NCBI GenBank assembly: GCA_023213315.1
Contig: JAKCPI010021899.1
Coordinates: forward strand, 1-64,000
Direction of reading: 5' to 3'
Origin: Euborellia annulipes
Lineage: Eukaryota > Arthropoda > Insecta > Dermaptera > Anisolabididae
DNA: 64,000 nt
The stretch's first letter is position 1. Each line of letters begins with the position of its first letter. The position numbers and the translations under genes were made by a program. Shown in pieces: positions 12,301 to 20,273 of the stretch. A model generated the notes under the pieces. That model saw nothing but the letters and a program-made list of their open reading frames with translations. It had not been told where the DNA came from and did not search any database.

Positions 12301-14516
12301 TGGTGCCGGACCAAAAGGATAATGATAGTCCGCCCGCCGCGAAAGCGTGGAGGGTCACTATAATCTCTTCATTAACTCACCTTGTATTTTATTTACCAAT
12401 TTAAAAAATGTCTAATAATTATTTGGTCCAGATAATCCATAATGAAATTTGAAATGGGGCAAGTAGTCCCTCCAACTACGATTTTTTTCTGATTCTATGT
12501 ATTTAAAACAAAATCTTCTCCAGAGTAAGGAAATATATTCCCTTCCAAAACTGATAACATATATATATTTAAAATGATTTACCTTAGTTTTTACTTTCTT
12601 CCTAGTTAGAACTATGTTCTAGATTAATTAAATTTAGTTAACTTATTTGTTTAGACAGTGTTCAAATCAAGTTGTACTAAATATCCATTTTTCCTACAAA
12701 CCTCTCTCATTACATTTCATACCACCCCTCTTTTAATTTCCTAAATTCGATTTTAAATAAATTGAATGGCCATTGGTCTCAAATGAACCATGTGAAATAA
12801 ATAAGCAAGACACCCACGTAATATATTCAATATAAAAAAATATTATATTAAATGCATGTAAATTCTCTACTTCTCAATCTTGTTGAGAAAGAAATGTGAT
12901 TTATTTGATTCGTAAATAATTTAATGTTTGTAAACATTTCCTATATCTTTATTTAGAAAATTTTATTTAATTTAATTTGTATTATACTTTGAAATAATTT
13001 TGTATTTACAATCTTTACTTTGATTCAAGGAGTTTGTTGTATCTCGTTTTTTAACAAAACTCGATCTCCATGTTTGAACAGATAGACTCTTTCTTGTTGT
13101 AAGATTATTCCATCGAAATTATTCATTTATCAAAATGCCCTCCAAAATCACAATTTTTAATATAAAAAGCAAAAAATTGGAATAGTGTTCCAATTTTCCA
13201 ATAGTGTTGCTAATTTTCTAAGGATTTTTTTTTTTAAATGTAGAAAATGTAGAATTGAAGAGGATTGAAGTGGAAAGCAGCCAGACAGGGAGCATCTATT
13301 AAATTAAACTTCTTTTACGCAAAACGTTTCGGCCGATTTAATCATGCTATCTTCAGTGGTATTGGAGTTTTTTAGTAAATAGAGTTGTCAACAGTCTGTT
13401 CATAAGCTTATTAATTTTAAAATAGCCTCTGTGTATAAATAATTACATATGATGAGAGTCTTTACTAAGATAATTTCGAAATGTCTAAATTTCAAAATTC
13501 TCCAATGCAACTGAAAGCATGATTAAATCGGCCGAAACGTTTTGCGTAAAAGGATTTTAATTTAATAGATGCTCCCTGTCTGGCTGCTTTCCTCTTCAAT
13601 CCTCTTCTTTTCTAAGGATTTATTGAACAGTCCGAGTAAAATGAACAATTTCAAAATGACATTTTTTAAATTCATCCGCTTAGTAGGTAGGGCTGCGCAA
13701 AATAATCGATTATTTCCTTAAAAAATAAATCGATTATAAGAAAAATTAATCGATTATTTCGATTATTTTTCACAATCGATTATTGGGGAAAAAAAATCGA
13801 TTATTTTTGGAGGAAAATGCGATTGAAAAGATCAGATGAGACTCCTATCTAAAAAAAAAAAAATAGGTAAAAAGATTTCCATGAAAGGGAAAAAAATTTT
13901 CCGCAGTCCGAAAAAAAAAAAATTTTCCGCGGGGCGGAAAAAATTTCGCTTTCCTAAAAAAAATTTTTCTAGAAAGAAAAAAAGGTATAATATAACCGAT
14001 TATTTTTTATTATAATCGATTATTTTTTCGTCTGTCCGGACTCAATAATCGATTAATCGGAATAATCGGTTCTTTTTTTCCCTAATCGGACACTACTAGC
14101 CGTAGGCCATTGGGCTAATTGACAACGTTGTCTTGGACTCTTTTTTTCTATTGAATTCCTTCTTCCTATCTTCTAATCTCCTAAAAATTTTCTGCTGGCA
14201 GAATGTCTTTTATTTACCATCATCTTCATAATATCCCCTTATCAGTTGCTTCATCCTCATCAGTCTTCAACCAATTCCAAGGGTGTTTCTCCCTGTCAAG
14301 AGCTTCTTGCTCTCTAACTCCATTCAACCCCTCCCTCCTTCCCCTCTCGCCACTTCACTAATCTTCACCAGTGAAGTAATTTGAAATAAATATTGATGTA
14401 CGAACTTATCTTTTTATTTTTAGTTGGAAACCGGTCGTGTCACACTTGAAGGCTGTCTGTCCGAAGATTATTATAAAGTTCGAGAACTCTTATATGAACA
14501 ATACGCTATTTTATAA
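288..14516 (+). CDS. CPSF2: Cleavage and polyadenylation specificity factor subunit 2 (CPSF100), 5'-partial, 13 exons
   Basis: CPSF100 is the catalytically inactive partner of the endonuclease CPSF73 in the nuclear complex that cleaves pre-mRNA 3' ends; it also serves in histone pre-mRNA processing. Exons: 288-393, 471-716, 1991-2178, 3315-3437, 3504-3604, 5206-5361, 5432-5600, 6814-6925, 7784-8055, 10004-10148, 10451-10497, 11546-11683, 14424-14516. They total 1896 nt (631 aa plus stop) and phases match at every junction. Visible in order: second half of the metallo-beta-lactamase fold ([25 protein letters not shown]), beta-CASP region ([11 protein letters not shown]), acidic linker, the conserved [12 protein letters not shown] stretch used to contact the rest of CPSF, the RMMBL-type [12 protein letters not shown] region, and the C-terminal domain ending LLYEQYAIL. 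The family is about 780 aa, so about 150-170 residues are upstream of the window. No frameshift or in-frame stop. Identification is from recognised family sequence and is very sure. Confidence 0.97.
471..716 (+). CDS. CPSF2: CPSF2 exon: end of metallo-beta-lactamase core, start of beta-CASP
   Basis: Acceptor TTTCTCAG, donor GTATGT, phase 1 at both ends. Encodes [26 protein letters not shown] and [14 protein letters not shown], the hallmark stretches of this subunit. Confidence 0.96.
1668..1905. repeat. Foldback with two inverted hammerhead-like motifs (intron 2)
   Basis: Two inverted arms share TTTATTTGTAAAG, then CGTTTCGGCC and CTTCTTCAGG. Minus-strand motif at 1694-1732: CTGAAGA, extra A, stem II GGCCAC/GTGGCC, GAAA, CGTT. 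Plus-strand copy at 1832-1868 has a stem II mismatch. The remaining bases of this 1.27-kb intron show nothing else I recognise. Confidence 0.7.
1991..2178 (+). CDS. CPSF2: CPSF2 exon: beta-CASP
   Basis: Acceptor TTTTTAG, donor GTATTT, ends in phase 0. Encodes [19 protein letters not shown] and [17 protein letters not shown], both strongly conserved in the family. Confidence 0.95.
2246..2645. mobile_element. piggyBac-like MITE, 400 bp, intron 3
   Basis: Inverted ends begin GGGCCC, followed within a base or two by TTACACGGTCAAT, and are about 40 bp long. Left flank is TTAA, right flank TTTA (one change from TTAA). A tRNA-derived SINE (2478-2610) lies inside it. Confidence 0.6.
2478..2610 (+). 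mobile_element. tRNA-derived SINE, family 2
   Basis: Has an A-box-like GGTGCAATGGATAGCACG and a perfect B box GGTTCGATTCC. The anticodon stem-loop is too large (about 11 nt) for a working tRNA. The tail GTTTGGCCTCA..AATAAAAAACACTCACA recurs at 8688-8835. Confidence 0.7.
2978..3197 (-). mobile_element. tRNA-derived SINE, family 3
   Basis: On the minus strand, TAGGATAAGGGTAGTCCACC (A-box region) and GGTTCGACTCC (B box) are followed by a body ending near 2980. The same body (GAGCCTTGTTTGAAAA, CAGTCAATATATCGTTTAA) recurs at 12104-12312. Confidence 0.7.
3315..3437 (+). CDS. CPSF2: CPSF2 exon: beta-CASP
   Basis: Encodes [13 protein letters not shown] to RVPSPK. Donor GTAAAT. The following intron is only 66 nt (3438-3503), the smallest in the visible gene. 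Confidence 0.95.
3504..3604 (+). CDS. CPSF2: CPSF2 exon: beta-CASP
   Basis: Encodes [18 protein letters not shown] and ends in phase 2 inside an AGA codon (donor GTAATT). Confidence 0.95.
3785..3994. mobile_element. Tc1/mariner-type MITE, 210 bp, intron 5
   Basis: Starts CAGTGAGGGACAATATTAAG and ends with its inverted repeat, flanked by TA on both sides (3783-3784, 3995-3996). TIRs exceed 40 bp. Copies at 5858-6361 and 20274-20935 are both interrupted by other elements. Confidence 0.85.
4211..4597. repeat. Near-perfect 385-bp palindrome with hammerhead-like motifs (intron 5)
   Basis: Two arms of about 190 bp meet near 4403. Each carries the motif near its middle: minus strand 4275-4315 has CTGAAGA, extra T, stem II GATTCC/GGAATC, GAAA, then TATT, so the palindrome is ATAT instead of ACGT. 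The plus copy at 4494-4530 has lost the G of CTGA. A single-arm fragment sits at 10984-11100. Confidence 0.8.
5206..5361 (+). CDS. CPSF2: CPSF2 exon
   Basis: Encodes [17 protein letters not shown], then [16 protein letters not shown] and a charged KEKESKEN tail that opens the acidic/basic linker. Phase 2 at both ends. Confidence 0.94.
5432..5600 (+). CDS. CPSF2: CPSF2 exon: linker and CPSF-contact motif
   Basis: Acceptor TTTTAAAG. Encodes the acidic SESEDELEM stretch, [11 protein letters not shown] and [13 protein letters not shown]. The last matches the conserved motif by which CPSF100 binds the polyadenylation-signal recognising module. Confidence 0.94.
5638..6605. repeat. Three-level nested insertion in intron 7
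   Basis: Outer inverted arms of about 200 bp (5638-5857 and 6404-6605, sharing CGGGCCCATTTTTACAA). Inside is a copy of the Tc1-type MITE (to 6361, TA flank). Inside that MITE is a 250-bp foldback (5938-6188). Confidence 0.75.
5938..6188. repeat. Foldback with inverted hammerhead-like motifs
   Basis: Arms nearly identical for about 110 bp. Motifs at 6021-6053 (-) and 6069-6103 (+): CCGATGA (one change from CTGATGA), extra T, stem II GGTTC/GAACC, GAAA, CGTC. Confidence 0.75.
6814..6925 (+). CDS. CPSF2: CPSF2 exon
   Basis: Encodes [14 protein letters not shown], continuing the contact motif, then a glutamate-rich variable stretch. Ends in phase 1. Confidence 0.93.
6960..7345 (-). mobile_element. 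tRNA-derived SINE, family 1, split by a hAT MITE
   Basis: Minus-strand copy of the GCCCTCGGGG SINE: head piece (GTAGCATGCCTACC) near 7320-7340, tail (GGCCTAAGTTGCCGAAAAG) near 6990-7020. The middle is replaced by the hAT MITE 7060-7303. Confidence 0.6.
7060..7303. mobile_element. hAT MITE, 244 bp, 8-bp target duplication
   Basis: Ends CAGGGGCGTATTT and ..GTATACCCCCTG; exact duplication ATAGAAGG at 7052-7059 and 7304-7311. Confidence 0.85.
7455..7565 (-). mobile_element. SINE family 1, 3' tail fragment
   Basis: Reverse tail CAGTCTTTTCGGCAATTTAG then AAGCCATTTGGTAT, matching the 3' half of the full copies at 17448 and 63751. The rest of intron 8 (7566-7783) has only AT-rich sequence. Confidence 0.65.
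7784..8055 (+). CDS. CPSF2: CPSF2 exon: RMMBL region
   Basis: Acceptor CTTTCAG. Encodes [15 protein letters not shown], then [15 protein letters not shown] and [10 protein letters not shown]. Largest exon in the window (272 nt). Ends THIYQ in phase 0. Confidence 0.96.
8456..9290. repeat. Foldback related to the 44.7-kb element
   Basis: Left arm begins AGGGTGGTCCTTAAAAATTG, contains TAGGATGTCTATCCTAAGTC and TTGGAAGGG; right arm (9070-9250) repeats these inverted. The same sequence forms the arms of the element at 44682-45478. Confidence 0.7.
8688..8835. mobile_element. Inverted chimera of SINE family 2
   Basis: Minus-strand copy (tail, B box GGTTCGATTCC on minus) runs head-on into a second, plus-strand tail GGTATGTTTGGCCTCACC, making a hairpin of about 60-bp arms. 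Confidence 0.6.
9720..9803 (-). mobile_element. tRNA-like SINE head
   Basis: Minus strand GGCTAAGCGGATAAGAGG (A-box-like) and AGTTCGAGTGCC (B-box-like) spaced as in tRNA; no matching CCA or clean cloverleaf, so a SINE or tRNA relic is likelier than a gene. Confidence 0.45.
10004..10148 (+). CDS. CPSF2: CPSF2 exon
   Basis: Acceptor TTTAAAG. Encodes [19 protein letters not shown] and [12 protein letters not shown], then EMDVDAPK. Phase 1 exit. Confidence 0.94.
10451..10497 (+). CDS. CPSF2: CPSF2 short exon (47 nt)
   Basis: Short exon between TTTTTAG and GTAATT; encodes [15 protein letters not shown], matching the conserved TLEPLP block. Its flanking phases (1 in, 0 out) fit the neighbouring exons exactly. 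Confidence 0.9.
10748..10983 (+). mobile_element. Element A fragment (hairpin end)
   Basis: Begins ACTTTCTCTTACC, AT-rich loop, GAGAGAAAGTATTGG, then the body (AAATTCGATGTCGAGATTTT). Truncated; followed by an arm of the 4211 foldback family. Confidence 0.8.
10984..11150. repeat. Single-arm foldback fragment fused to a second motif end
   Basis: Matches the left arm of the 4211-4597 palindrome to about 11125, then switches to GCGACCGAAACGTCGCG, the 3' end of a different hammerhead-like family. Confidence 0.55.
11546..11683 (+). CDS. CPSF2: CPSF2 exon: C-terminal domain
   Basis: Encodes [15 protein letters not shown] and [17 protein letters not shown]. Donor GTGAGT opens the 2740-nt last intron. 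Confidence 0.95.
12104..12352 (-). mobile_element. SINE family 3 copy with inverted head
   Basis: Body as at 2978. After the tRNA-like head the sequence turns back (GGACCAAAAGGATAATG.. to 12352), giving an inverted duplication of the head. Intron 12 from here to 13254 has no recognised feature. Confidence 0.65.
13255..13608. repeat. Foldback with weak hammerhead-like motifs (intron 12)
   Basis: Arms 13255-13385 and 13485-13608 share GCCAGACAGGGAGCATC inverted. Motif (-) 13325-13360: CTGAAGA then CGGCCGAAACGTTTTGC; stem II is poor. Related family at 43640-44090. Confidence 0.65.
13686..14100. mobile_element. Probable MITE rich in ATCGATTA repeats
   Basis: Starts near TAGGGCTGCGCAAAA; both ends are dense in AATCGATTAT, and the middle has TTTTCCGC-rich sequence like other hAT MITEs here. 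The right end (..CCTAATCGGACACTACTAG) is poorly defined. Confidence 0.35.
14424..14516 (+). CDS. CPSF2: CPSF2 terminal exon with stop
   Basis: Encodes [19 protein letters not shown] and ends [11 protein letters not shown] followed by TAA at 14514-14516, matching the invariant C-terminus of the family. Confidence 0.96.
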   Translation: METGRVTLEGCLSEDYYKVRELLYEQYAIL

Positions 14517-14640
14517 AAATAATTAGTTAAAATATCACAAACAAAAGAAAAAAAACTTTTTCTTTCCTTCATTTTGAAATTTGTATTATTTTTTGTATTA
14601 TACTTATTTTATATTATAAAAAATAAATTTATTTTTAAAT
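14517..14640 (+). terminator. CPSF2: CPSF2 3' UTR and polyadenylation signal
   Basis: A short AT-rich 3' UTR follows the stop. AATAAA stands at 14622-14627, the most likely signal, putting the cleavage site around 14640-14660. Confidence 0.6.
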
Positions 14641-15290
14641 ACCTTTAATGTACATATATATATTTTTAAACGAATCTTTTTATGCAAATTTCCTCTCCTT
14701 TCATGCATAAAGATTTCTTTTCTGATATTTTAAGATAAAATTATATTTTCAAATATATGCTAAATTTAGACTATATTTTTACTTAAATTAAAATAAAATT
14801 CGCTTTTGACCTTTGATGATATATGAGTGAGTGAACAAAAAATAGGCACGACCCCTTGTCAGTTTTGATTTTTCTAATGGCAAACATTACATTAATTAAA
14901 ATAAGAGGACGGTCATTTTTTTTCTCTTTTCATCCCTTTATACTGTGCTTAATTCTCTTTCAAAGAGGCTTCGGATTAAACTTTCACGATGATGCAATTA
15001 CGATCAATGGGATGGAAATAACCATTACATGTCCGACTTGAAGCCAAGGCCTGAAGGCTATAAATATAAGCAGAGTTCCCCCCACCCCCTAATCCTACCC
15101 TTCGCTCGATCAATTTCAACAGACGGATTTCTTCTTTTAAGGAGGGATATTTTATTTTCTAAAATATATTATCTTAAGAAAAATATTTAAAATCTGGAGA
15201 TCAAATGTAAATTGCATTTAAATTTTTATTAATTAACTAGTAAATTTTCCCTCATGACTCAAATAATCACTCCATTTTTCCCTGTTGAAT
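14640..15290. other. Intergenic, no gene seen
   Basis: AT-rich sequence after CPSF2. The open stretch at 14856-15041 has no recognisable product and ordinary AT-rich composition. Confidence 0.5.
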
Positions 15291-15295
15291 TGGTA

Positions 15296-15410
15296 TGTCA
15301 CGCTTAGGGGGGGGTTCTCCCCGGGTCCCCCATGTCCCAATTAGTAACGTTTTGTCCAGACCCCTCCTCCCCCCCTAACGCGTTACGTAATATGGGGACG
15401 ACCCCCTACT
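15296..15410 (-). mobile_element. GC-rich MITE fragment
   Basis: Minus strand GGGGTCGTCCCCATATTACG then a run of G and CCCCCCCTAAGCGTG. Resembles a MITE style common in invertebrates; no clean target duplication found. Confidence 0.4.
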
Positions 15411-15565
15411 TCTACATACACAATACATGTCTATTGTATGAAATACACTAATTGTTGTTAAAGGTACGCCGTTATCTAAAAACTCAGCTATAAAATAAAT
15501 TAAATTTGCCTTTTTTTATCGCTTTTATTTAATTTTGTTTGTTTATCTGGACAACTTCTAGTCCA

Positions 15566-15690
15566 TTTTTACTTTCTCTTACCTACTCTTACCTATATAT
15601 GTAATACATGCTGAGCAAGTATTGCTATCATGTCATAAATTCGATGTCGAAATTTTGATGGAAATACATGTTTTGAGGTCCCCTTAGTCT
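15566..15690 (+). mobile_element. Element A fragment
   Basis: ACTTTCTCTTACC end followed by GTCATAAATTCGATGTCGA. Downstream, 15691-15930 holds long G and C homopolymers (15847-15905) within an unassigned repeat. Confidence 0.65.
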
Positions 15691-16179
15691 AAAAAAGTCA
15701 AAAATGGCAAAAAATCGGCCTATCCACGCCAAAAAAATGTCCATTTTCTCCGGTGAAGAAAGTAATAAGCCCATTGTTCATTATAAATGATTTTAAACCA
15801 CTAATGCAAATGAATGTTCCATTCTCTACTATATGCTTTATAAGACATGCCTTTTGGGGGGGGAGGGGGGGGGGGGGTTTTATATTTTTGGGGGCCCCCC
15901 CCCCCATACAAGGGTTCATTTTTATAAAGAAAGTTATTCTAAATTAAGTGGCTGATTTACAGATTTGAATCAAACTTTAATCTGTGATATATCTCGAAAC
16001 TAATGTTTTGTGGCTTATGACTATCTTCCACTAACCCCTTCATATATTAATAACATATATATATATATATAGAGAGAGATAAGAGAAAGTCATATTTTGT
16101 TTTAAAGCAGTGTAGAATTTGACTTTCGCTAAGGGCCATTATAAAGGCTCCATAATCAAAGATTTTAAGAGAAAGAAAG

Positions 16180-16290
16180 ATATCAGACACAAATTTAATC
16201 AATCTTTATACAATTTTTTATTTCGATTGCCGACGTTTCGGGTGCAAGTCGCGCCCTTCCTCAGGACAATCCGTAGTCAATAAAATAGAG
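16180..16290 (-). ncRNA. Hammerhead ribozyme-like motif
   Basis: Minus strand 16229-16267: stem I GTC, CTGAGGA, extra A, stem II GGGCGC/GCACCC (one mismatch), GAAA, CGTC, then GGC closing stem I with one G-U pair. Fits the minimal-stem-III hammerhead of Penelope-like elements; activity untested. Confidence 0.5.
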
Positions 16291-16544
16291 ATGGGCGTTT
16301 TTTTAATAGTTTCAATTTTCCTAACTTCAAAGGGGCGGAGGGGTAAAATAAAAAAATCATTTAGGAAAACCAAATATATTTTTTTTATTGAGCAAATAAA
16401 TTAAAAATTTCGAGAAATAGGACTACTTGAAAAGTTAGAGGGGGAGAAATAGATTTATTTTTATTAATTACAATTAGTGACACCAATAGTTTTTTCTAAT
16501 ATAAGGGTTATCTGAGTTGGTCACCATTTAGAGAGATTGGTCCT

Positions 16545-16690
16545 TGGCAGCTCTGAGGAAGGAGCTGAGGATCCGAGGCTGCAAGAGCCGCGTCATCATC
16601 TTGGGTCACGTGGGCGCGTAATTGCAAAATCGATAACAGCTTGGAGGGCTTGGAGAGCCCCCGGGCCTCGCACCCCCTCTAGCCTAGCCA
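16545..16690. promoter_or_regulatory. GC-rich block with E-box
   Basis: A GC-rich island in AT-rich surroundings holds GTCACGTG at 16605-16612 (perfect CACGTG E-box). Possible regulatory site or relic; no start or splice site identified. Confidence 0.25.
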
Positions 16691-16933
16691 AGCCAAACAA
16701 GTCCACCGAAAATTAATTAACCAACAAATTAATTTCACGTCTACGAAATTGCATGACTAGAAAGGAGAGAAACAAACAAAAAATTTTCTGCAAGCTAGCT
16801 ATTTTTTTTTTTTTTTAGATATATTAGCAACTCTGTGGACCCATTCCCCAGACTCCCAATCTTGCCAGTAGCGATAATTTTATTAAAAGAATTTCTTAGC
16901 CTTTTATTAATTTATTTGATAACTGGGCATTTG

Positions 16934-17446
16934 CTTTACTTTCTCTTAGCTATATGTATATGTTAATATACATATATACTGTATATAGAGAGAAAGTATT
17001 GGTTTCATGTCAAAAATTCGATGTCGAGATTTTGATGGATGTACACGTTTTGAGGACCTCTGAATCCAAAAAAGTGGCATGGCCTGTCTGTGTGTGTGTC
17101 TGTCTGCCTGGGTAATTTTATTGAAGGAATTGAGCTATGACGCTGAAATTTTATATTTAAGTTAGGCACCCTGGGACTTGACTCGAAGCTTTTAAACAAA
17201 ATCGGCCAAAGAATACTAGTACTTTACTGATGCACTTTTTCAGTTTTTTTCGATTTTCTCAAAATTCGCTCCAAAAATTTTGATTAAAATTCAAAAATCA
17301 TATATTTTTTAGATGCTCTTTGAAATGTATATTCTCATTTTGCCATTGAAATCTTCTGAAGACCACTTTACTCTTGTACTTCATAGGAAAGATAGGCGAA
17401 ATGGTTGACATGGTAACAAAATATAAATATGGATATAAGTGGAGGG
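16934..17446 (+). mobile_element. Element A copy, 3'-truncated
   Basis: Hairpin end, body through ATGGTTGACATGGTAACAAA, then abruptly joined to SINE family 1 at 17448. Confidence 0.8.
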
Positions 17447-17447
17447 G

Positions 17448-17702
17448 GCCCTCGGGGCTTGGTGCAGAGGTTAGTGTGCTAACCTCGTATACCAAACGTT
17501 GCGGGTTCGGACCCCAGGCAGTTCGATGATTTTATTTAAGCCATTTGGATACCAAATGGCTTAAATAAGAATGCCTGGACCCTAATATAGAAAAATTCAT
17601 AAATAACGGTTATCGTCTGTCTTATATGGCCTAAGTTGCCGAAAAGACTGTGTGAATGAGAAAAAAGTGTGAATGTTTAAAAAAAAAAAAAAAAAAAAAA
17701 AA
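17448..17702 (+). mobile_element. SINE family 1, full length with poly-A
   Basis: Head GCCCTCGGGGCTTGG with A-box-like GTTAGTGTGCTAACC and B-box-like GGGTTCGGACCCC, hairpin CCATTTGGATACCAAATGG, tail ending in a run of about 24 A. Confidence 0.8.
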
Positions 17703-17824
17703 TTACAATTGGAAGATTTTCGCTGGATCAGATGTATAAGGAAAGGACCGGAGAATAAATGCCAGTGTTGCAGCTAATATTGGAAATAATTTCGAAAATT
17801 TAAAATTCAAAACAAATTACAAAT

Positions 17825-18131
17825 TGTAGGGCAAGTCCCTAACAGATGGCGTATATTAACCATAAAAATTGTAAACTTTATGACCCTTTCTCATCCTGTC
17901 TGGTGGTCAGCCGAGCCTTCGCCCTGTCATCAGTCAGCAGTCTGTCTTTGTAGCTATTTTGGACGACGACGTCTCTCTCTCTTTCCCCCCTCCCCTCTCT
18001 TTGTTTTATTGTTTACCATTTGGTAAACAATTATCTGGTTTCGGATTATACGCGAAACTAGAGAGTCCACTTGGACTCCTTGTTAATTTAAATCTCTTTT
18101 GTTTATAATTCTATATATAAACAATACCACA
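17825..18131 (+). mobile_element. Possible LTR
   Basis: Begins TGTAGGGCAAGTCCC with ACAGATGGCG soon after and ends CCACA, in the style of Gypsy LTRs. No second LTR seen and no target duplication established. TTGGTGACCCC at 18774-18784 looks like a primer-binding site but lies too far downstream. Confidence 0.3.
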
Positions 18132-18930
18132 TCGACTAAGTAGTCACCCATTCATTAATAAGAGAGAGAGAAAGAAAATTATAAATTATATTATAATTTT
18201 GAACTGTTTGATCAACCAACAATCGCCACCTAGCAATTAGAAGAACAGTTCGTTCAAATCTGCTGTTGACTGGAGAACGCCGACTTCTTCCTTTGTCTCG
18301 GGGACATCCGGCCGCGCCCTGGCCAACATTTCGACACCAGCCCTTGTTCGATAAGTGACATTTGTTTTTATCCTTCTTTTTCGTTATCTTACTTCTGATT
18401 TTGGATTCTGAACATTTCATTTTAATAATTTAGTTGAATAAGTGTCATTGATTGAACCTTATTTCACTAATGTTGATTTTTGACCTATTTGCCATTATGT
18501 CTATTTTCTTTATATTTTGTCATAAAATTTAACTGGTTTTCAATATTCTCTTTTACATAATTTAATAATTTGAATAATTTAATTTAATTTTGGAATTCCA
18601 AATAATCTCGTTTCACTTTTACTTTTTGTTATAATATTGTATTATTTTATTTTTGCATGCGTTCTATTATTTTGTTTCATTTTCGTATTTTTACACCTAA
18701 GTTTTCCTATTTATTATACGTTAGTTGTGTCGGAAAGTGGTATTTGGAGAGACACCCCCCTTGTTCGTTTTAATTGGTGACCCCATTTTTAATTTTATTT
18801 TTTTCAGACATTTATTTATTATAGTTTTAATTCCTCAAGAAGGTGGGGACTTATTTATTATAGTCTATAGGTCTCTGCTTCACTGTATAGACCGTTGTAA
18901 CGGATACTTTACTTGCCGTACATAGTATAA
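18132..18930. other. No recognised gene; GC-richer block at 18225-18345
   Basis: A 120-bp GC-richer stretch in AT-rich DNA is open in several frames but gives no family I recognise. The rest is low-complexity AT-rich sequence. Confidence 0.4.
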
Positions 18931-19004
18931 ACTTCCACCCAGTGGATGCTAAATTCCCATTGGCCACAACAGCCAGCATTTGATGGACCCTCTCACATCA
19001 TCTT

Positions 19005-19060
19005 TAATTAGCAGATATTTCGACTGGCATCACGCCTAGTCATCATCAGTGCAAACAAAT
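19005..19060 (-). ncRNA. Hammerhead ribozyme-like motif, best core in the window
   Basis: Minus strand 19011-19052: stem I GCA, perfect CTGATGA, extra T, stem II GACT.GGC/GCC.AGTC with one bulged A, GAAA, TATC, then TGC closing stem I. ATAT is self-complementary and precedes a C at the expected cleavage position. Matches the hammerhead core except for the extra base. Confidence 0.55.
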
Positions 19061-19239
19061 GATTTGGCTGAGGGCCCGTGTCAAAGTGTCAGTAAGTGAG
19101 GATTATTTACTTCGCTCGCACTTGCGTCTGGCCCCTGCTTCCAAATAATAATAATAAGTATGAATATACTGAATCTTGTTTATGTTTTTTCATGCCTAAT
19201 GTATTAAAAGAATGTATTGCATACACAAACTTTCTTGCT

Positions 19240-19425
19240 CAGGGACCCACATCTTGTGGGTACGTGGATGGCGACCACGAGCTGCCCGAGCTGGGATAGG
19301 CAGTCCTTTAAATGTCTGTCTCTTCCTTCCTCTTTTCAACAGGCGTCAGACCGTGCGACGGGCCGGCCTATCCTATTTCTTCCGGTCGTAAAAAAGTATG
19401 ATAGGGTTGGAGGGAAAGAGTAGAC
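19240..19425 (+). repeat. Interspersed repeat (ATGGCGACCACGAGCTGCCC family)
   Basis: Shares GTGGATGGCGACCACGAGCT, AGGCGTCAG and CGACGGGCCGGCCT-type blocks with 38360-38570. Function unknown; GC-rich compared with surroundings. Confidence 0.6.
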
Positions 19426-19504
19426 TGGTTGTGAAGTGTTTAATAATTGTAACATAATAAATAAATGCATTGTATATATACATAAAAATATTTTGTTATT
19501 TTTA

Positions 19505-19744
19505 GACTGAACGCACACCGATCGAGCAAAAACGTTTTCGCCTGAAACTGTTTTTTCAATGCTTTTCTATGGGTCAACTCACACCGAAGAGACAAAACAC
19601 AATTGGTCATGATTCGACATCATCGAACAAAATGTTTTGTCCGAAAACGTTTTTGCTCAATCGGTGTGCGTTGGCAAAACGTTTTGCTCTTGGACAAAAC
19701 ATTTTGATCGAAAACATTTTTGCTCGATTGATGTGCGTTCAGCC
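19505..19744. mobile_element. MITE with TTA target duplication, 240 bp
   Basis: Ends GACTGAACGCACAC and inverted GATGTGCGTTCAGCC; TTA at 19502-19504 and 19745-19747. Interior repeats CAAAACGTTTTG motifs. Harbinger-like by target size. Confidence 0.65.
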
Positions 19745-19894
19745 TTACTCATTTATTCCTAAGATAATAACAATTTCCTGCGTTTTAATCTTTTTGGACC
19801 CAATCATTAAATATTTATATTTTTTTTAGAAAAACTATAAAAATTATTTAAAAAGATAAATTTTAGAATTTTGGTGTTAAGGCTTTCACAGTTG

Positions 19895-20110
19895 TTATTA
19901 GTAAAAGAATTTGATTTTCGGTTTAACTGTGTTTTATTTGTAACAATTACAACGTTTCGGCCACTCAATCTGTGGCTTTCAGGTACAATTCAGCTAAGAT
20001 TATAAAGGTTGTTACATCTGTGACAATCTCAATTGAATTGAATTTAGACTTTTATAGTTGTTATTATTAACAAAAAACGCTTCGGCCATTCATTCTGTGG
20101 TCAAAAAGTT
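19895..20110 (-). repeat. Decayed hammerhead-family foldback relics
   Basis: TTTATTTGTAACAATTACAA then CGTTTCGGCC; the CTGAAGA half is damaged (CTGAAAG). A second piece near 20075 is worse. Confidence 0.5.
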
Positions 20111-20273
20111 AAAATTTTTGCAAACAAACCACAGCAAAACCCAAATTAGTCTTTAAATAAGTTTAATTTAGTTCTGTCAATCATTTTTTATCAAATTTTT
20201 TTATCATAAAGTTAAAAAATATATAGGGCCTATTAAAAGATTAAATTTAAGGATTTATCTAGGTAGGCAGGCA

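Noticed and set aside
18136..18420. Cysteine-rich gag-like protein on the minus strand
   Set aside because: Spacing of cysteines does not fit a zinc knuckle and the opposite frames are equally open; composition explains it.
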